From the NCBI GenBank assembly GCA_018894105.1, contig CM032133.1, forward strand, positions 18,986,501 to 19,050,500: a stretch of DNA of 64,000 bases, given 5' to 3'. Every line of letters starts with the position of its first letter. Position 1 is the stretch's first letter. Both the position numbers and the translations under genes were made by a program. The notes below the pieces were generated by a model. The model saw nothing but the letters and a program-made list of their open reading frames with translations, did not search any database and was not told where the DNA came from. The stretch is from Jacaranda mimosifolia (lineage: Eukaryota > Streptophyta > Magnoliopsida > Lamiales > Bignoniaceae). Shown piece after piece: positions 23,707 through 35,460 of this stretch.

Positions 23707-24841
23707 TTTAATATTGGGTTAATTTCAAATACCTGAGGTTTGACTTATTTACTCAAAAATTCAAAAATTTGATGAAATTACAAATACCTCCCTGAGGTTT
23801 TGCTCCGTCTTATATTTTTTAAAATATGTTAGCCTCCGTCCAAACAATTGATGACGTTATCAAAATTTTTGCATGAAAATTCGAAAATGCCCCCTAGTTA
23901 CTATTATGGTTATTTGTAAGACAAAATTACCCTTAGATCTATTTGTAATATTTTTCATACTACAATGATGTAATTTTAAGATTATTTAAATTACACATAA
24001 TAAATTTAAATATATTTTATTATTAGTATAATTTCATAAATATTGAATAATCTTAAACTTAAGTTAAATAATCTAATTAAGCTTAATTAAACTATTTATT
24101 AATTAAAAAAAGAAAATAAGTAAAAAATTAAAAAAATAAATATTAAATTCGTCTCTTTCATAGAATAGCTTTTATAATTTTAGATTACATAGTGATTAGT
24201 GATATCAAAATAATAATTATAATTAAAATAATTTAATTAGATTAAATTGAAATTACTTACTAATTAAGAAATAAAATAAGTAAAATATTAAAAAATAAAA
24301 ATAAAATTAAAATCTATTATCTTATATAACCATAATTTTAATAATTTCAAATTATATATTCTATAATATTAAAATAAAAACACGTCTAAAATAACATAAT
24401 TAAATTTAGTTCAATTTATTTATTAATAAAAATAAAAAATGAAAAAAATTAATATCTAACATACTAGTAATTAATTAATTAAAAAAATAATAAAAATTTA
24501 AAATTTAAAAAAAATATTAAATATTGAAAAATATCTAAAATAATTTATATACATAATTTAATTGATTTAATTATATTAAATGGAAAATATATTTATTAAT
24601 TAATTACATATTATATAATATTAAAATAATAAACATATATGAGATATTTAACCAAATGAATTATTAAAATAATAATCATTTCTAAATTAAATAAATTATT
24701 TAAATAACGAATATATCTAATTAAAAATAAAATAAAAAATTTAAAATATTTTATTGATTCAGAATAAACAGGTAAAAATTATATATTTTAATTAAGTTTT
24801 TAATTAATTAATAAAAATAAATATTATATTCTAAAACTAAA

Positions 24842-25066
24842 AATACACCCCACCACCCTTTTTCTTCCCCCACCCCTCTCTTTGTTTGCCGACCATGGCC
24901 GATCGGCGACAGCAGCAAAACCATGGCCGCCTGGCCTGGCCAAGCGGACGCTGCTGTGCTGCCATTGCGGTTGCCATGGCAGCAGTCGCCATGGCCAAAT
25001 CTGCCCAGTAGGGTGGCTGGGTGGGGGGGCAGGGGGTTGCCGTGGGTTGGGGGTGGGATGTGGTTG
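24842..25066 (+). other. GC-rich insert inside the Mutator-type element
   Basis: A ~225-bp GC-rich island in an otherwise extremely AT-rich element. It has repeated CCATGGC motifs and two overlapping short frames: one starting at 24895 (MADRRQQQNHGRLAW...) and one at 24923 (MAAWPGQADAAVLP...). Composition this different from the host element is what a captured host fragment (Pack-MULE style) would look like. The protein is not recognisable and the alanine/glycine-rich text may be low complexity. Confidence 0.5.
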
Positions 25067-25222
25067 TATATGTGTATGTATATGCTATATATATGTGTAT
25101 TATATATATTAAGTATAAATATAAATATATATGTATATGTATATATGTGTATGTATATGCTATATATGTGTATTATATATATTAAGTATAAATATAAATA
25201 TAAATATAAATATATATGTATA
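25067..25222. repeat. 75-bp tandem duplication, TATA-rich
   Basis: 25067-25141 is repeated from 25142, both starting TATATGTGTATGTATATGC and containing TATTAAGTATAAATATAAAT. It lies inside the Mutator-type element directly after the GC-rich block. Confidence 0.85.
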
Positions 25223-25603
25223 TATATACAATATATATGATATTGTATTATATATGCATATATACATATATAATTATTTAGTTATTTTAAATTTTATATT
25301 TTTTATCAATAATTTTAGTGCAATTTTACTACCTAAAGCTACTTTTGTTATTTTTATAAAACTTTATCGGTGTTTTTGTTACTTTGTAATGTTAAGGTCA
25401 TTTTAGTCTTTGTGCATTTTTTTTTTTGCTTTTTTTTTTTTATATATATTCAATCAAGGGTAATATAGCAATTTCACCAAAACTGTCCATTTTAATAGCC
25501 GTCCATCTGCTCTAGGAGGTATTTGTAATTTTTCCAAACTTTTGGACCTCGTTGTAAATAGGCCAAACCTAAGGAGGTTGTGTGTAATTATCCCTTTAAT
25601 ATT

Positions 25604-25936
25604 TACACCTTTGTATTTTTCTTCTCTTTTTACTCACTGATTTCTTGATTCAAACATAACATAGTTTCTTACAAAGAGAAAGTTCACGACGTAAAAGAAG
25701 TCCGATAATTTAAGGAAGATCAAACTCTATTATTACTCATTAGAAAACAAAAATGGAAAAGGAAATAGAGGAAATCCTCTTTTATCTGGACACGTTTTCC
25801 TGTCGGATATAGAGAAAATTTTGCACGTTCTAATTGGATCCACAGTTTCACTATGTATTCCTGGAAATGGAAATTGGTTAGTTCCCAGCCAAAAAAGAAG
25901 ATATGGAATTTCACAAACTTTGAGAAGTAGCTGTAC

Positions 25937-25968
<32 letters not shown>

Positions 25969-26685
25969 AGCTGCAGCATTGTGACAAGATTCAGTTCATG
26001 AGACCTACAAATTTTGTGACAATGAGGTTCCAACGTTGGCATGGGAATTATGGGTATATGTCATTTTCCCAGTAAAGGTGAATGTGTACTCTGTTCAGCC
26101 CCTCTAGACTCAATGATGCACCTTTAGGATTATTGAGTTGATAAAATCACTACTTTTAATAGTTTCAACTTTGATGAAAAAGCAAGAAAGAATAAAACAA
26201 ATTTGTTGCCTTATGTGCCTAGGATGGTCGCAATGCACCTAGTTGGTAATGTTTCTGTTTTTTAATGGAAAATACTAGCTAGTTTACTTTTTTCATTTTA
26301 AATGATTTAATTTTTTGATTTTTTCTTCAACAAAATTTAAGGTCAAAACATAGCATTCGATAGGGGAGGAGGAATTAAGGGTGTGTTTAGAAAAAAATTA
26401 TTTGGCAGGTAGGATCATCTACTTTATCTTATTTTTTGAATATATAATAATGTGGATATTAAATATTTTCTTATAAAAATAATTAATTGAAGATCAAATT
26501 ATACATTTGGTATAAATTCAATAAATTGAAATAGGATCAAATATGAAACATGAAATAAAATAGAAAATTAAAAGTTAATAACTTAGGGAAGAAGGATAAG
26601 ATGGAGTATTATTCATAGGAGTTACTATGAGGTTAGCGTACATTAAAGCACTCGAAGGTGGCAAGAAATGGATAAGGACAATCTT
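25604..26685. other. Intergenic, nothing recognised
   Basis: Moderately AT-rich, with an (AT) run near 25938-25954. No gene is recognised; a 72-codon minus-strand frame at 25720-25938 has no known domain. Confidence 0.4.
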
Positions 26686-26746
26686 GGGGGGGGGGGGGGG
26701 GGGGGGGGCATGACTCTTCTTCTTCTTCTTTTTTTTTTTTTTTTTT
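26686..26746. repeat. G23 homopolymer followed by (CTT)n and T18
   Basis: 23 consecutive G at 26686-26708, then CATGACT, then a CTT repeat running into 18 T at 26729-26746. The minus-strand open frame over it (poly-K, poly-P) is an artefact of these runs. Confidence 0.9.
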
Positions 26747-27057
26747 CTGATTGTAAAGGACATTAGTCATTCACTCCCATAAATGATATTCGCGTCACTA
26801 CTTTTATTTGTTCACAAAATTAGTTCTTTCTCCGATCCCTTAAATAGGAGCAATTCTACAAAACATACTCATTTCAGTCAATTTCGACTAATGTGAATAT
26901 TAAAAATTCAATTGTTCAATTGGAAGATTGGGAAGAACATAAAATTTAAATAAATTACTTTGTCTATTTTACCTAAATTATAACAAATCAAAGGATTATC
27001 TCGGAGACTTTTCTTATTTTCTAAAAATCAAACATGACATTTATTCGGAGAAATTAA

Positions 27058-27387
27058 GAGCATGTTTGTTTATGTGTCTAAATTTATTTTCGCTCATTTT
27101 TACTACTTAGAAATTAAATATCAATAATTTGTTATCATTTTTATTGGAATTTCAACTCATTTTCATCTTAAAATGCATTTTTTAATAATTTATATATCTT
27201 CTTTCTCTCTATTTCATTATTATAATATCTTTCTACTAACAACCTATCAAATCATATATAATCATTACTTTTTCAAAATACTATTCAAATACAAACTTAT
27301 TTTCAATTCATTTTCTTTAACTAACTTTTTAAATTTTAAAAATATTAAAAATAAAAAATAGAAATGAAAGTATAACCAAAGATACTG
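27058..27387. mobile_element. Tourist-like MITE, copy 4
   Basis: 330 bp with worn ends GAGCATGTTTGTTTATG and TATAACCAAAGATACTG and flanking TAA at 27055-27057 and 27388-27390. The interior matches copy 1 closely (TATATCTTCTTTCTCTCTATTTC, TTCTTTAACTAACTTTTTAAA). Confidence 0.75.
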
Positions 27388-27390
27388 TAA

Positions 27391-30300
27391 GTTTATAACA
27401 AAAAGATTGGGTGAAAAATACAGTAAGAATATTTTGGCTTCGACACTCTAAAAATTACCAAAACTGTCTTCGAGTAACGTGCCTTAACCATCTTCCAGAC
27501 CTCCTAGATCGTAGAGAGATTCTCCTGAGCTGGCAAATTAATAAGTAGATTAATTATTTAATTAATTCTTTTTTTTTCTTCTTTTAATAGATGATATTTG
27601 TTTAATGCAAACAAGGGAGGATATGGCGAGTTTTGATGGTGAGCTTTAGTTGGGCTTTTATTATTCTAAATAAAAAATTAATTTAATTAATTAATAATGT
27701 CACGTTCATCCCGACAACCATAGCCCTTGTTTCCCATCTTCCAACTTACCTGGTTGATCATGGAATAATGGGTGGATGCTAAACAGCTAATCACAATTGA
27801 CATTTAGAGTTTTCTAACACTTATTAGTGGCTAATCACTTTAATCTGATCTTGATTATGTGTGAGTTAATTAATAATAATTAATTAGTTAATATATTCTT
27901 CACCTTTAAATATATATATATATAACTGTAAAGCTTCTTTATATAAATATAGTACAGTGATTGATTGAATATAATGCTAACTTTAAATCTTTTCTATAAT
28001 TATATATATTGATCCATTGTACAATTCAATTACATTGGGAGAGTGGTCCTCCTCGAGCATATGTCTTACTTTTCATTATTTCTTAATTCAATCATTTGTC
28101 GATTGTTTTGATTAATGAAATGTGTGTCATTTTATTGGACTACCAGTTATACTTCAAATTATTATTAAAATTCATATGCATCTCCTAACATTTTTTATTT
28201 ATACACATGCATGCTAGGAATTTGCTAGATTCCAATATTTGATCTTACATTTTATATGTGAGATTTATGCCATTGAGTCAAAAACTACTCGACTATATAC
28301 CTTCGAATTAATTTCTAAGAGTTGTTTGTAGCAATTTAGCCAATTTATATCAAATAAATAAAATAAATGGCAACATTAACATTCCTTGTACTTGTAGAAT
28401 TGCCCTCTTAGCCGTTTGTGCCCAACTCGATATTTAATTCCCTAGGCATCTTGTCTAATATTCCATGTATTTATGTACATCCCTCCTTTTTTAACTATTT
28501 TTCTAAATTGAATAAGCATGTACTTTCATAAATTTAGTTGTCTTTAATTTGCAGTTAAAAAATGTTTGATGAAATTCGAGGAATTGTGAAATTAATATGA
28601 CATATGTACATGACAGAACAAATGACTTTTGTTTGTACAACTTTATGGCATAATGTACACAAATTTCTACTAGCAAATACCCTTTATGCCTTTATGTTGT
28701 GACTCATTTTCGTATGTATATTCCGTCCGTACAATTATTAGAATAGGACCTGAGCCCGGGCTGTTAAATCCATTTCTATATAACGTAAATTAAAGCTGCA
28801 CATGGCTATCGATTGTGTTGCTTAGATTCCTGAACCCTTTGATCGATGTCACCATCCGCACACACATTCATATAATACTTCATTGGTCCCATGTACAATA
28901 TTATATTTCTAAATTGGTACAACTTTTCTTGTGAGAATTAAAATAGGGAAAGTTGTGTGTACATTGTAATTTGGCCTTTAAAAAAATTAATATCGTGGAG
29001 AATCAAATATCATATATTATTTCATTAATTTAGGGAAAAAATTACTTTAGAAAATGAAATAATTTACACAACTTGCAAAATGAAAATAAGAATATTAAAT
29101 TCAAACATATAAATTATTGCAATATGTTTATGTAATGTAATTTACCGAGACCACTTGACTCTTTAGAATACCATACGAAATACTTTTATATTTTCCTCGT
29201 TCCTTACCATTTCTTTCAATTGGAAATATAAAAGTTGCGCAGATTATTGGGCATATACATTAAGAAAGCAATTTTGTTTTCTATACAATGCGAAAATCCT
29301 TAATTTGCGCCTTAAATTAGGGACTAATTTAAGTAATTTATAACTTCTAAAAGTCCTAATTAGCACTCATTTTAAGGCCGAAGGTGGTATTCTGCGCGCC
29401 ATGCTCCATTATGGTCCAATTATCACACAACAAAACTTCGTTAATCGCCATGCACCTCGTTAAGTCGCCAGGCAATAAAATTGTGTGTCTGGCGCGTGAC
29501 GTAACCACTAATTTAATTTATTTTAGATTCTTTATTTTGTTAATATTTTATATTTTATTTTACGTTACAGAGATATACATGTTGAGACTTGAGTGTGTAA
29601 TTCGTATTTATTTACTTATTTAAAATTTATTTTACAAACTTAATAGTTAAATAATATAAAATAGAAAATGAAAAATAAATATTATTAGAAGATTCAAACT
29701 ATCACATATGTTTTGAAAATCTTATTTCACATTTAATTTGACTGACAATAAATTAACTAATTAGCATATGCGAATTTACATTTGTCATTTAATCATATTG
29801 AATCTAATGAATTGTACTTATATTAAAATTTCCCGAGAAAGAAAAGTCCACAAGTGCTATCAACAAATTCCCATTGGAAGGGAAACCCTACCCTAGTTTA
29901 CCAAAGGTTAAAAAAACCAACAAACCACCTACAAAGAACATGAAGCAACATAACTCTCCATACTTAAAAGCAAGAAATCTTCCAAGGGGTGAGGTGTTCA
30001 TTAGTATTTGGTGGGACTGTTATTATACTGAAATCAAGGTATCCACCCCTTATAACTAAATTAACCGGGCCTTAATTAATTAGCAATCCATAGTCACTCA
30101 TTAATTAGCGATCAGAAATCCCAAAACGTGGACGTAACACAAGCTAGCATCTGGCATTATGATCGATATGCGTTCATTATCTTAATTACTAACATCATGC
30201 ATAACCTAATATTCAAATTCTTGATAAACGCACAAAAAAGTAGCTGTCTTTCTTCTCTTGAGTAAACTTCCACAAGCTTCAGCTGCACATGGTTAGCACT

Positions 30301-31262
30301 TGTAATATATATATATATAGTATTCTGCATTTGTCCATGTGTTGAGCCAATATTGATTTAGAGTTGAGGGATGTTTCAGGTGTCCTAGATAGATCTTAAA
30401 GACAGTGGTGAAAAAAGGAGACTTACGTGGATTTGCAGGGTATCCATATAATGGTGGTCCAATGAATACTTTCAATTATGTCAAATTTTATTTATGTTTA
30501 TGGCATTGCATAGACAACTCACGGATTCTTTAATTTCCAGTTTTACGAACCTTTTTTATTATGTGAGAAATGTACTATATATAATCTACACAATTAATTA
30601 CTCTGTTGTTTATTGTTTTCTTACATTCCGTATGATTTAAAAAGTACTCATTTATTAATAAATCAAAGTCAATTAATTATTGGTTTCCTTTCAAGAGAGG
30701 TGAAAAAACGATGAAGAACAAGGATCACAGGAAGTATATGTAGCTTTTCTTTCTTTCTTTATATATATATATATATATATATATTGACTACTTTAATATA
30801 AGCCCCGATGCGCGTGTGTACAGTATTCTGACGTGTGAATGCTTTTTTTTTCTTTTTTTTTTTTTCCTGTTTCATGCTCATAAAACGATGTCATTTTAAG
30901 TATTGTGCTCTATTGGACTATACGTTTGGCTGAGAGAATTGTTCCTCGTTTTGTCTTTAGCCCTTAATTGTGGGCCCGGTTAGAAGAAAAAATGAAACTT
31001 TTCAATTTTTTTAAAAGATGGTCAGAAGAAAAAATGTATTTTCAGTTTGTTGATTTTTTTATGACGAAACTCCATCGTTTTACATCTGTCTGTAAAGCTG
31101 TCTACTCCCACTAAAGAGGTTGCCACCGCCCTGCGCCTCCTACTGTTCTTTCTCCGCACGTCTAAATTTCTCAAGTATATATCGTCAATTTCCCTTTCCT
31201 TTTGTTTGGTTCTGTATCAATTCTTTTAGTAGCAGAAAGAAATTAAAACTGGTGGGAAAGAA
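27391..31262. other. AT-rich intergenic region, no gene recognised
   Basis: About 3.9 kb without a recognisable gene. A short GC-richer stretch at 29370-29500 contains CTGCGCGCC and GGCGCGTGACG, with no recognisable protein. Open frames at 29384-29623, 29874-30059 and 30293-30475 have no known domain. Several (AT)n runs occur. The last 150 bp are a plausible leader of the H2A-like frame but carry no clear TATA box. Confidence 0.45.
30748..30784. repeat. (CTTT)n-(AT)n compound microsatellite
   Basis: CTTTCTTTCTTT runs directly into a 24-bp AT dinucleotide tract. Confidence 0.92.
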
Positions 31263-31451
31263 ATGAAAACTGGGGGAAGGAAGGACTGCAGTCCAAAGAA
31301 GAAACCAGTTTCTCGGTCCATGAAAGTCGGTCTCCAGTTCCCGATTGGCAGGATTGGCCGATATCTGAAGAAGAGACGCTATTCTGAGCATGTGGGTACC
31401 GGTGTGCCGGTACATATGGCTGTTGTTCTCAAGTACCTAGGTGTGGAATAA
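31263..31451 (+). pseudogene. H2A: Truncated histone H2A fragment
   Basis: The 62-residue frame begins [19 protein letters not shown] and continues with [15 protein letters not shown], the start of the plant H2A histone fold. It reaches VVLKYLGVE, equivalent to the family's AAVLEYLAAE, and stops at TAA. A working H2A is about 130-150 residues and needs the rest of the fold (ELAGNAARDN onward) to pair with H2B and bind DNA. Plant H2A genes often have an intron close to this point. The sequence GAATAAGC could be a donor GAG/GTAAGC that lost its GT, making this exon 1 of a broken gene. A weak VLEWA-like match lies at 31503-31517 but no further exon 2 is seen. Several unusual substitutions (GVPVHM for [14 protein letters not shown]) also point to a pseudogene. 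Confidence 0.82.
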
Positions 31452-32146
31452 GCAATTTTCCCCTCTATTTGTGAACACTGAATGATTGTTTCCAAAAAAG
31501 TGTTCTTGAATGGGCTTTGGCTCCACATTTCCTCAGTCTGTGTGTTGTATTGGAGGTGGGTTTTCTTATGTTTCTATGATTGGAAAAGGCCTTGGGTTTT
31601 GTTGGGATTTACATTGAGTATAAGTAAGTCATACAAATGCCAGTTTTTCATGTCGAGAATTGAGTAGTTGGGCTAATAATTTGGGCTATATATGCTGCAA
31701 TTTTTTTATTAATTTTGGGTGTGGCCTTGACAAATTGAGGTACGGTTAGAAGCTAAAACTTGCCAAATTCAGTATAAGAGGGCCCAATCATTTTATTGAA
31801 TAAAGTTCCATTTGGGTTGGGCAAAGAACCCCTTATACAAAACTTAGGGATTGCGGAATGCTTGGTATATTGTTTGATAAAATTATTATATTGATGGGAA
31901 TATCTATCCCCTTCCCTTTAGATCTAGTCCTAAGTGCAGAGACCGCGCTCTAGGCAATTCCTCTTCACACTTGAATCTTGGATCTAGTAGTGGTGAGTTT
32001 GGTTTGGGGATCTGGATGGAATTGAAGTAATCAATGAGGCCAAATTCAAAATTTTAGCCAAAAATATTTGGAATTGTTTTACGGGCTATGGCTTATGTAT
32101 TTTTAGTTGGTGGTTGAGGATGATTATGATATCACTTCACACCCTT
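31452..32146. other. Region after the H2A fragment, no gene
   Basis: No second H2A exon is convincing here beyond a five-residue VLEWA-like match near 31503. The rest is moderately AT-rich and non-coding. Confidence 0.45.
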
Positions 32147-32266
32147 CGTGGGTGGGTATCCATTATCCAATCAGTTTTAATTGATTATTGATAGATTGAC
32201 ACTTGGCGAGGGTGGGTACCCATTACCCACTCAGTTTCAATTGATTCTTGATAGATTGACACTAGG
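32147..32266. repeat. 60-bp tandem duplication
   Basis: 32147-32206 and 32207-32266 align with exactly 60-bp period; both contain GGGTGGGTAYCCATTA and TTGATAGATTGACACT. Confidence 0.92.
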
Positions 32267-32651
32267 TCAACTTTACAATATTGGGAGATTATAGGTCTAA
32301 ATCCAAATAGCTGATTGGACTTTTCTTCCATTTTAATCAATCCACTTGATATGTAAAATGAAATCATTAGGGATAAAAAGGTAAAATCAAAATAAAAAGA
32401 TCTAATTAAATAAATAATAAGTAAAATAAAAAGTTAGAGAACCAATCTATCAAGCCCATCAAGATGGGCATTTAGACTCAAGTGAACTAAAACCTACTAA
32501 ATATTTCACTATATATACCAACTTTCAAAGTATCACTTGCAAAGAATCGAGAATTCAGACTCTGCACAAACACATTTCGAGGTAAATGACTCATCAAAGT
32601 CGCTGATTCTCAAAAGGACCTTAGCTTCGTTTTCGAGCAACATAATCTTAG
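32267..32651 (+). mobile_element. Right part of an LTR of gypsy element F
   Basis: Before the primer-like site is a TATA-like ACTATATATACC at about 32507. After it come GAGAATTCAGACTCTGCAC, ATCAAAGTCGCTGATTC and CTTCGTTTTCGAGCAA, the layout seen at the R/U5 end of plant gypsy LTRs of the type whose primer site is followed by GTTTGTGGGAA. The left boundary and partner LTR were not found. Confidence 0.55.
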
Positions 32652-32668
32652 TATTGTTTGTGGGAACT
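32652..32668 (+). other. Degenerate primer-binding site of element F
   Basis: ATTGTTTGTGGGAACT is a worn form of the TGGCGCCGTTTGTGGGAA string that follows the 5' LTR in one large group of plant gypsy elements. It lies about 540 bp before the gag homology. Confidence 0.55.
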
Positions 32669-33207
32669 CTTATCAAAGAGAAGGAAAGTTAGGAATACAT
32701 ACAAGGTCTAGAGGTCGAGATTCCATCAACTAGGCTTTCCTAAGATGTGAGAACATGTAAATCACCAACTAGCCTAAGGTGTAATCATGTCCGATGCAGG
32801 AACCAGTACCTGAAGCACATTTGCCACTTGAGGAGATGCTAATGCAATAGGCCTCGCCTCTTGGATAACCAGTGTTGTAGATGACTTGTGAGGTACTGAA
32901 GACATTGTTAGAAAATGCCTCCATGCAAGCTGTGACCAGACAAGTGGCCTAGTACATCGGAGAACACTGACCTCAGGAGCAAGCCCAATTCTCTCATTGG
33001 AACAGGGAAGCTTCATCTGTCAATGAGGATAGAAAGGAAAACTAACTTAGAATGAGACATCATTCCTTCTCCACCTCAATAGGTGGGAGTGCATTGTCCC
33101 TCTGAGATGTCCCATCACAGCGATTGCTTACTGCAACTAGAGTTCAAAAGCATTCATTTGTGCCTCAACACTTATGAGGAGTAGAAAATGAGTACCTGTC
33201 TTTGATT

Positions 33208-34640
33208 GTTGCCCTCCCAAGACACAACCCTTTTTGTCCAGCTATCTTAGCAGAGATGCTTTTCCTAGGAATGAAGATTGCCAACCTGCTGGAGTTTGAT
33301 GGCACGATAGACCCCCAAAAGCACCTAAACCATTTCCTCATAATGATGGAGTTTTACAACCTGAGTTAAGTTTCCAATTGCAAGGTATTTCACACTACTC
33401 TTACAAAGTGTACTCTAATGTGGTTCAGTTAGATGACAATTGGATCTATCATAGTTTGGGAAAAATTACTGTATTGTTTTCTCTATAACGTCTCCATAAA
33501 CTGCAAGTAACTCAAGAAGATGCGTACTTGTTCACTATCAAGCAGAATGATAGAAAGTCCTTAAGAGACTATGTCAACGATTTCATCCAAATGGTGCACA
33601 AAATTTCGACATCAACTTAGAGCTCTTGCCCAGCATCATCTAGAAAAATCTATGGCACAAAAAGTTTCTAGAGTCTATAACCAAAAAACCTCCAACTATA
33701 TTTGAGAAGATCTTGTCTGAGCAGAAAAGTATATCAAGATTAAGGAAGCTCTAGCCCCTCATGACACCAGTAAACAATAGGCATGGGATGAATAAGGTAA
33801 CAACAATAGGAAGTCAAGGGATCGTAGGCACAATCCTCCTAGACCTTCTCTACCTATACTACACTTACAGTACCCAAGATGGAGATTTTAGACATTTTGG
33901 ACGTAGCAAAGTAGCAAGGTTTGATCTGGCATTGTTCTCCAATGATAGAGGGGAGGTAAAAATCTGACAAGTGATATTGCTACCACCGTGACTGTGGACA
34001 TACTATGGAAGAGTTCTGGCTCTGAAAGATGACATAAGAAGGCTAATTTAGAGAGGATACCATGATGAGCACATGGCTTGAAAGCAAAATAAGCCTAAAA
34101 AAGACTCAAGAGCTAGAGGAATTGAGGATCATTGGTGGCAATTTGATGAGCATTCAGAGCCAACAAAGTAATAGCATCAACGAACTTAGAGAACCTTTCT
34201 ATTGTCGGCATGATCTCAGTAATCTTAGGAGAATTTAGGGAAGATAATTCATCAAATGAATAGAAAAAGTTGGCACAAGCAGCAAGACTCAAGCTCACTT
34301 GGTTGGCCCCGTGTTAGGTATATACGAAGTTCGTTATTTGCTCACCATCATCACTTTTGGAGAGAAAGACAAGGAGCCCAGACAAACAAAACACAATGAT
34401 GTTTTTGTGATCTCCAAATATTGCCAACTTTTTGGTAAAGAAGATTCTGATGGATAGTGAAAGTTTGGTGACATAATCTTGTACTATGCAATCCTCTAAC
34501 ATGGAGTATGCAATGCTCAATTGTAAAATATCAAGACTCACTTCATAGGATTTATTGGCAAAATAGTATAGGCGCTTGGAGAAACCTCTCCCCTCCTATC
34601 CTTAAGCATTCATCTTCAATGATTTTACGTAGATGGTGAG
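33208..34640 (+). pseudogene. Broken gypsy gag-protease of element F
   Basis: Pieces in several frames reconstruct the order of a gypsy polyprotein. At 33208-33363: NPFCPAILAEMLF, NLLEFDGTIDPQKHLNHF (Gag N-terminal). At about 33500-33600: RKSLRDYVNDFIQMV. At about 33727: EKYIKIKEAL. At about 33967-34080: CYHRDCGHTMEEFW and RGYHDEHM (the CxFHxxxGHxTEEC-type knuckle). At about 34120: LRIIGGN. At about 34390-34490: HNDVFVIS then NIANFLVKKILMDSESLVT, the retroviral-type aspartic protease, whose DSG-like active site here reads DSE. There are stops and frameshifts throughout. No reverse transcriptase, RNase H or integrase is seen downstream. It is a different lineage from elements A and C. Confidence 0.75.
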
Positions 34641-35318
34641 GCTCTTGGTTGTCAAGACCCCTCGGTGTACAACATGCTACCACAAAATGTTATGCTAGCA
34701 TCTTAAACAAAATAAAAGTCTTTGTCGCTAGTCTAGATTGAGCGAAAGGAGGTCAAGACAACAAGTGGGAAGACAAGGGTAAAGTCCTAATCTGAGAAGC
34801 CAAAATTCCTAGGATACGCTCACTAGGAGACAATATCCTTGTGAAGAAATCGATCAAATGCATGATCGCATCTTAGGGAAGTGTTAGCCGAGAAGATGCT
34901 TTATGTCAATAACTTTAATCCCTCAACCAAAATAGGGTCTACTCGCCAGAATAATTGAACACATCTTTATTGACTTTACAAATTCCTTTATTTTTTTCCT
35001 TTTCAAGATTGAGCTAGTATTTAGAGGTTTTCATTTCAAGTGTCTAAGTGTTGCTCTCGTTAATTAGGAGTTGTTGAAAAGAATAACAAATAAAAAACTA
35101 ACCTATACCAAGAACGACATCTTTGTTTCTTTTCACTAATTGAATAAAGTACTTTTTATGTCATCTCAAGAGTATATTAATAAGCAATGACTCATGCAAA
35201 ACAACACCTAATGTGATAAGAGATATGCGCCCTATTACAATCGTGCAACATCGAACACATAAAGTGTATTACACGTACTTAACTTTATGGCAAAATCATC
35301 ATTAAAACATCATCAGCA
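34641..35318. other. Downstream of element F protease, nothing recognised
   Basis: Expected to hold pol if element F were complete, but no reverse transcriptase motif was found in any frame. Confidence 0.45.
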
Positions 35319-35460
35319 CCACTATAAGAGCCCACAAGAGGGGCACGTGGCAAAGACCACTATAAGACCCGCACCCCCCAAGCAAGCTGTGTGGTGAAGC
35401 TTATTATAAGACCCCCCAACTGGGATGCATGGCAAATGACTACTATAAGATCTTCCAAGC
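35319..35460. repeat. Short tandem array, CCACTATAAG units
   Basis: Four degenerate units of about 38-44 bp start at about 35319, 35357, 35400 and 35440. Each begins CCACTATAAG (or TTATTATAAG, ACTACTATAAG), continues with a C-rich middle (ACCCCCCAA) and ends GGCACGTGGCAAAG or a variant. The units are reverse complements of the units at 36351-36965. Confidence 0.75.

Larger units (their letters stand above)
23716..25594. mobile_element. Mutator-type TIR element with perfect 9-bp target duplication
   Basis: The ends are inverted repeats of about 100 bp. The left starts GGGTTAATTTCAAATACC. The right, reversed, starts GGGATAATTACACACAACC, and both continue with AGGTTTGRCYTATTTAC and AATTACAAATACCTCC. 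Identical 9-mers TTTAATATT flank it (23707-23715 and 25595-25603), the length made by Mutator-like transposases. There is no transposase. The interior is very AT-rich except for a GC-rich block at 24842-25066 and a tandem repeat after it. Confidence 0.87.

Noticed and set aside
24923..25406. Plus-strand frames rich in Tyr/Ile/Cys
   Set aside because: Beyond 25066 these read a tandem TATATG-type repeat, so the protein text is low complexity. Only the GC-rich block before it is kept, as a possible captured fragment.
26575..26763. Minus-strand frame with poly-Lys and poly-Pro
   Set aside because: Generated by the T18 and G23 homopolymers.
29874..30059. 61-codon plus-strand frame (MEGKPYPSLPK...)
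   Set aside because: Too short and unrecognised; no neighbouring exon or regulatory signal supports it.
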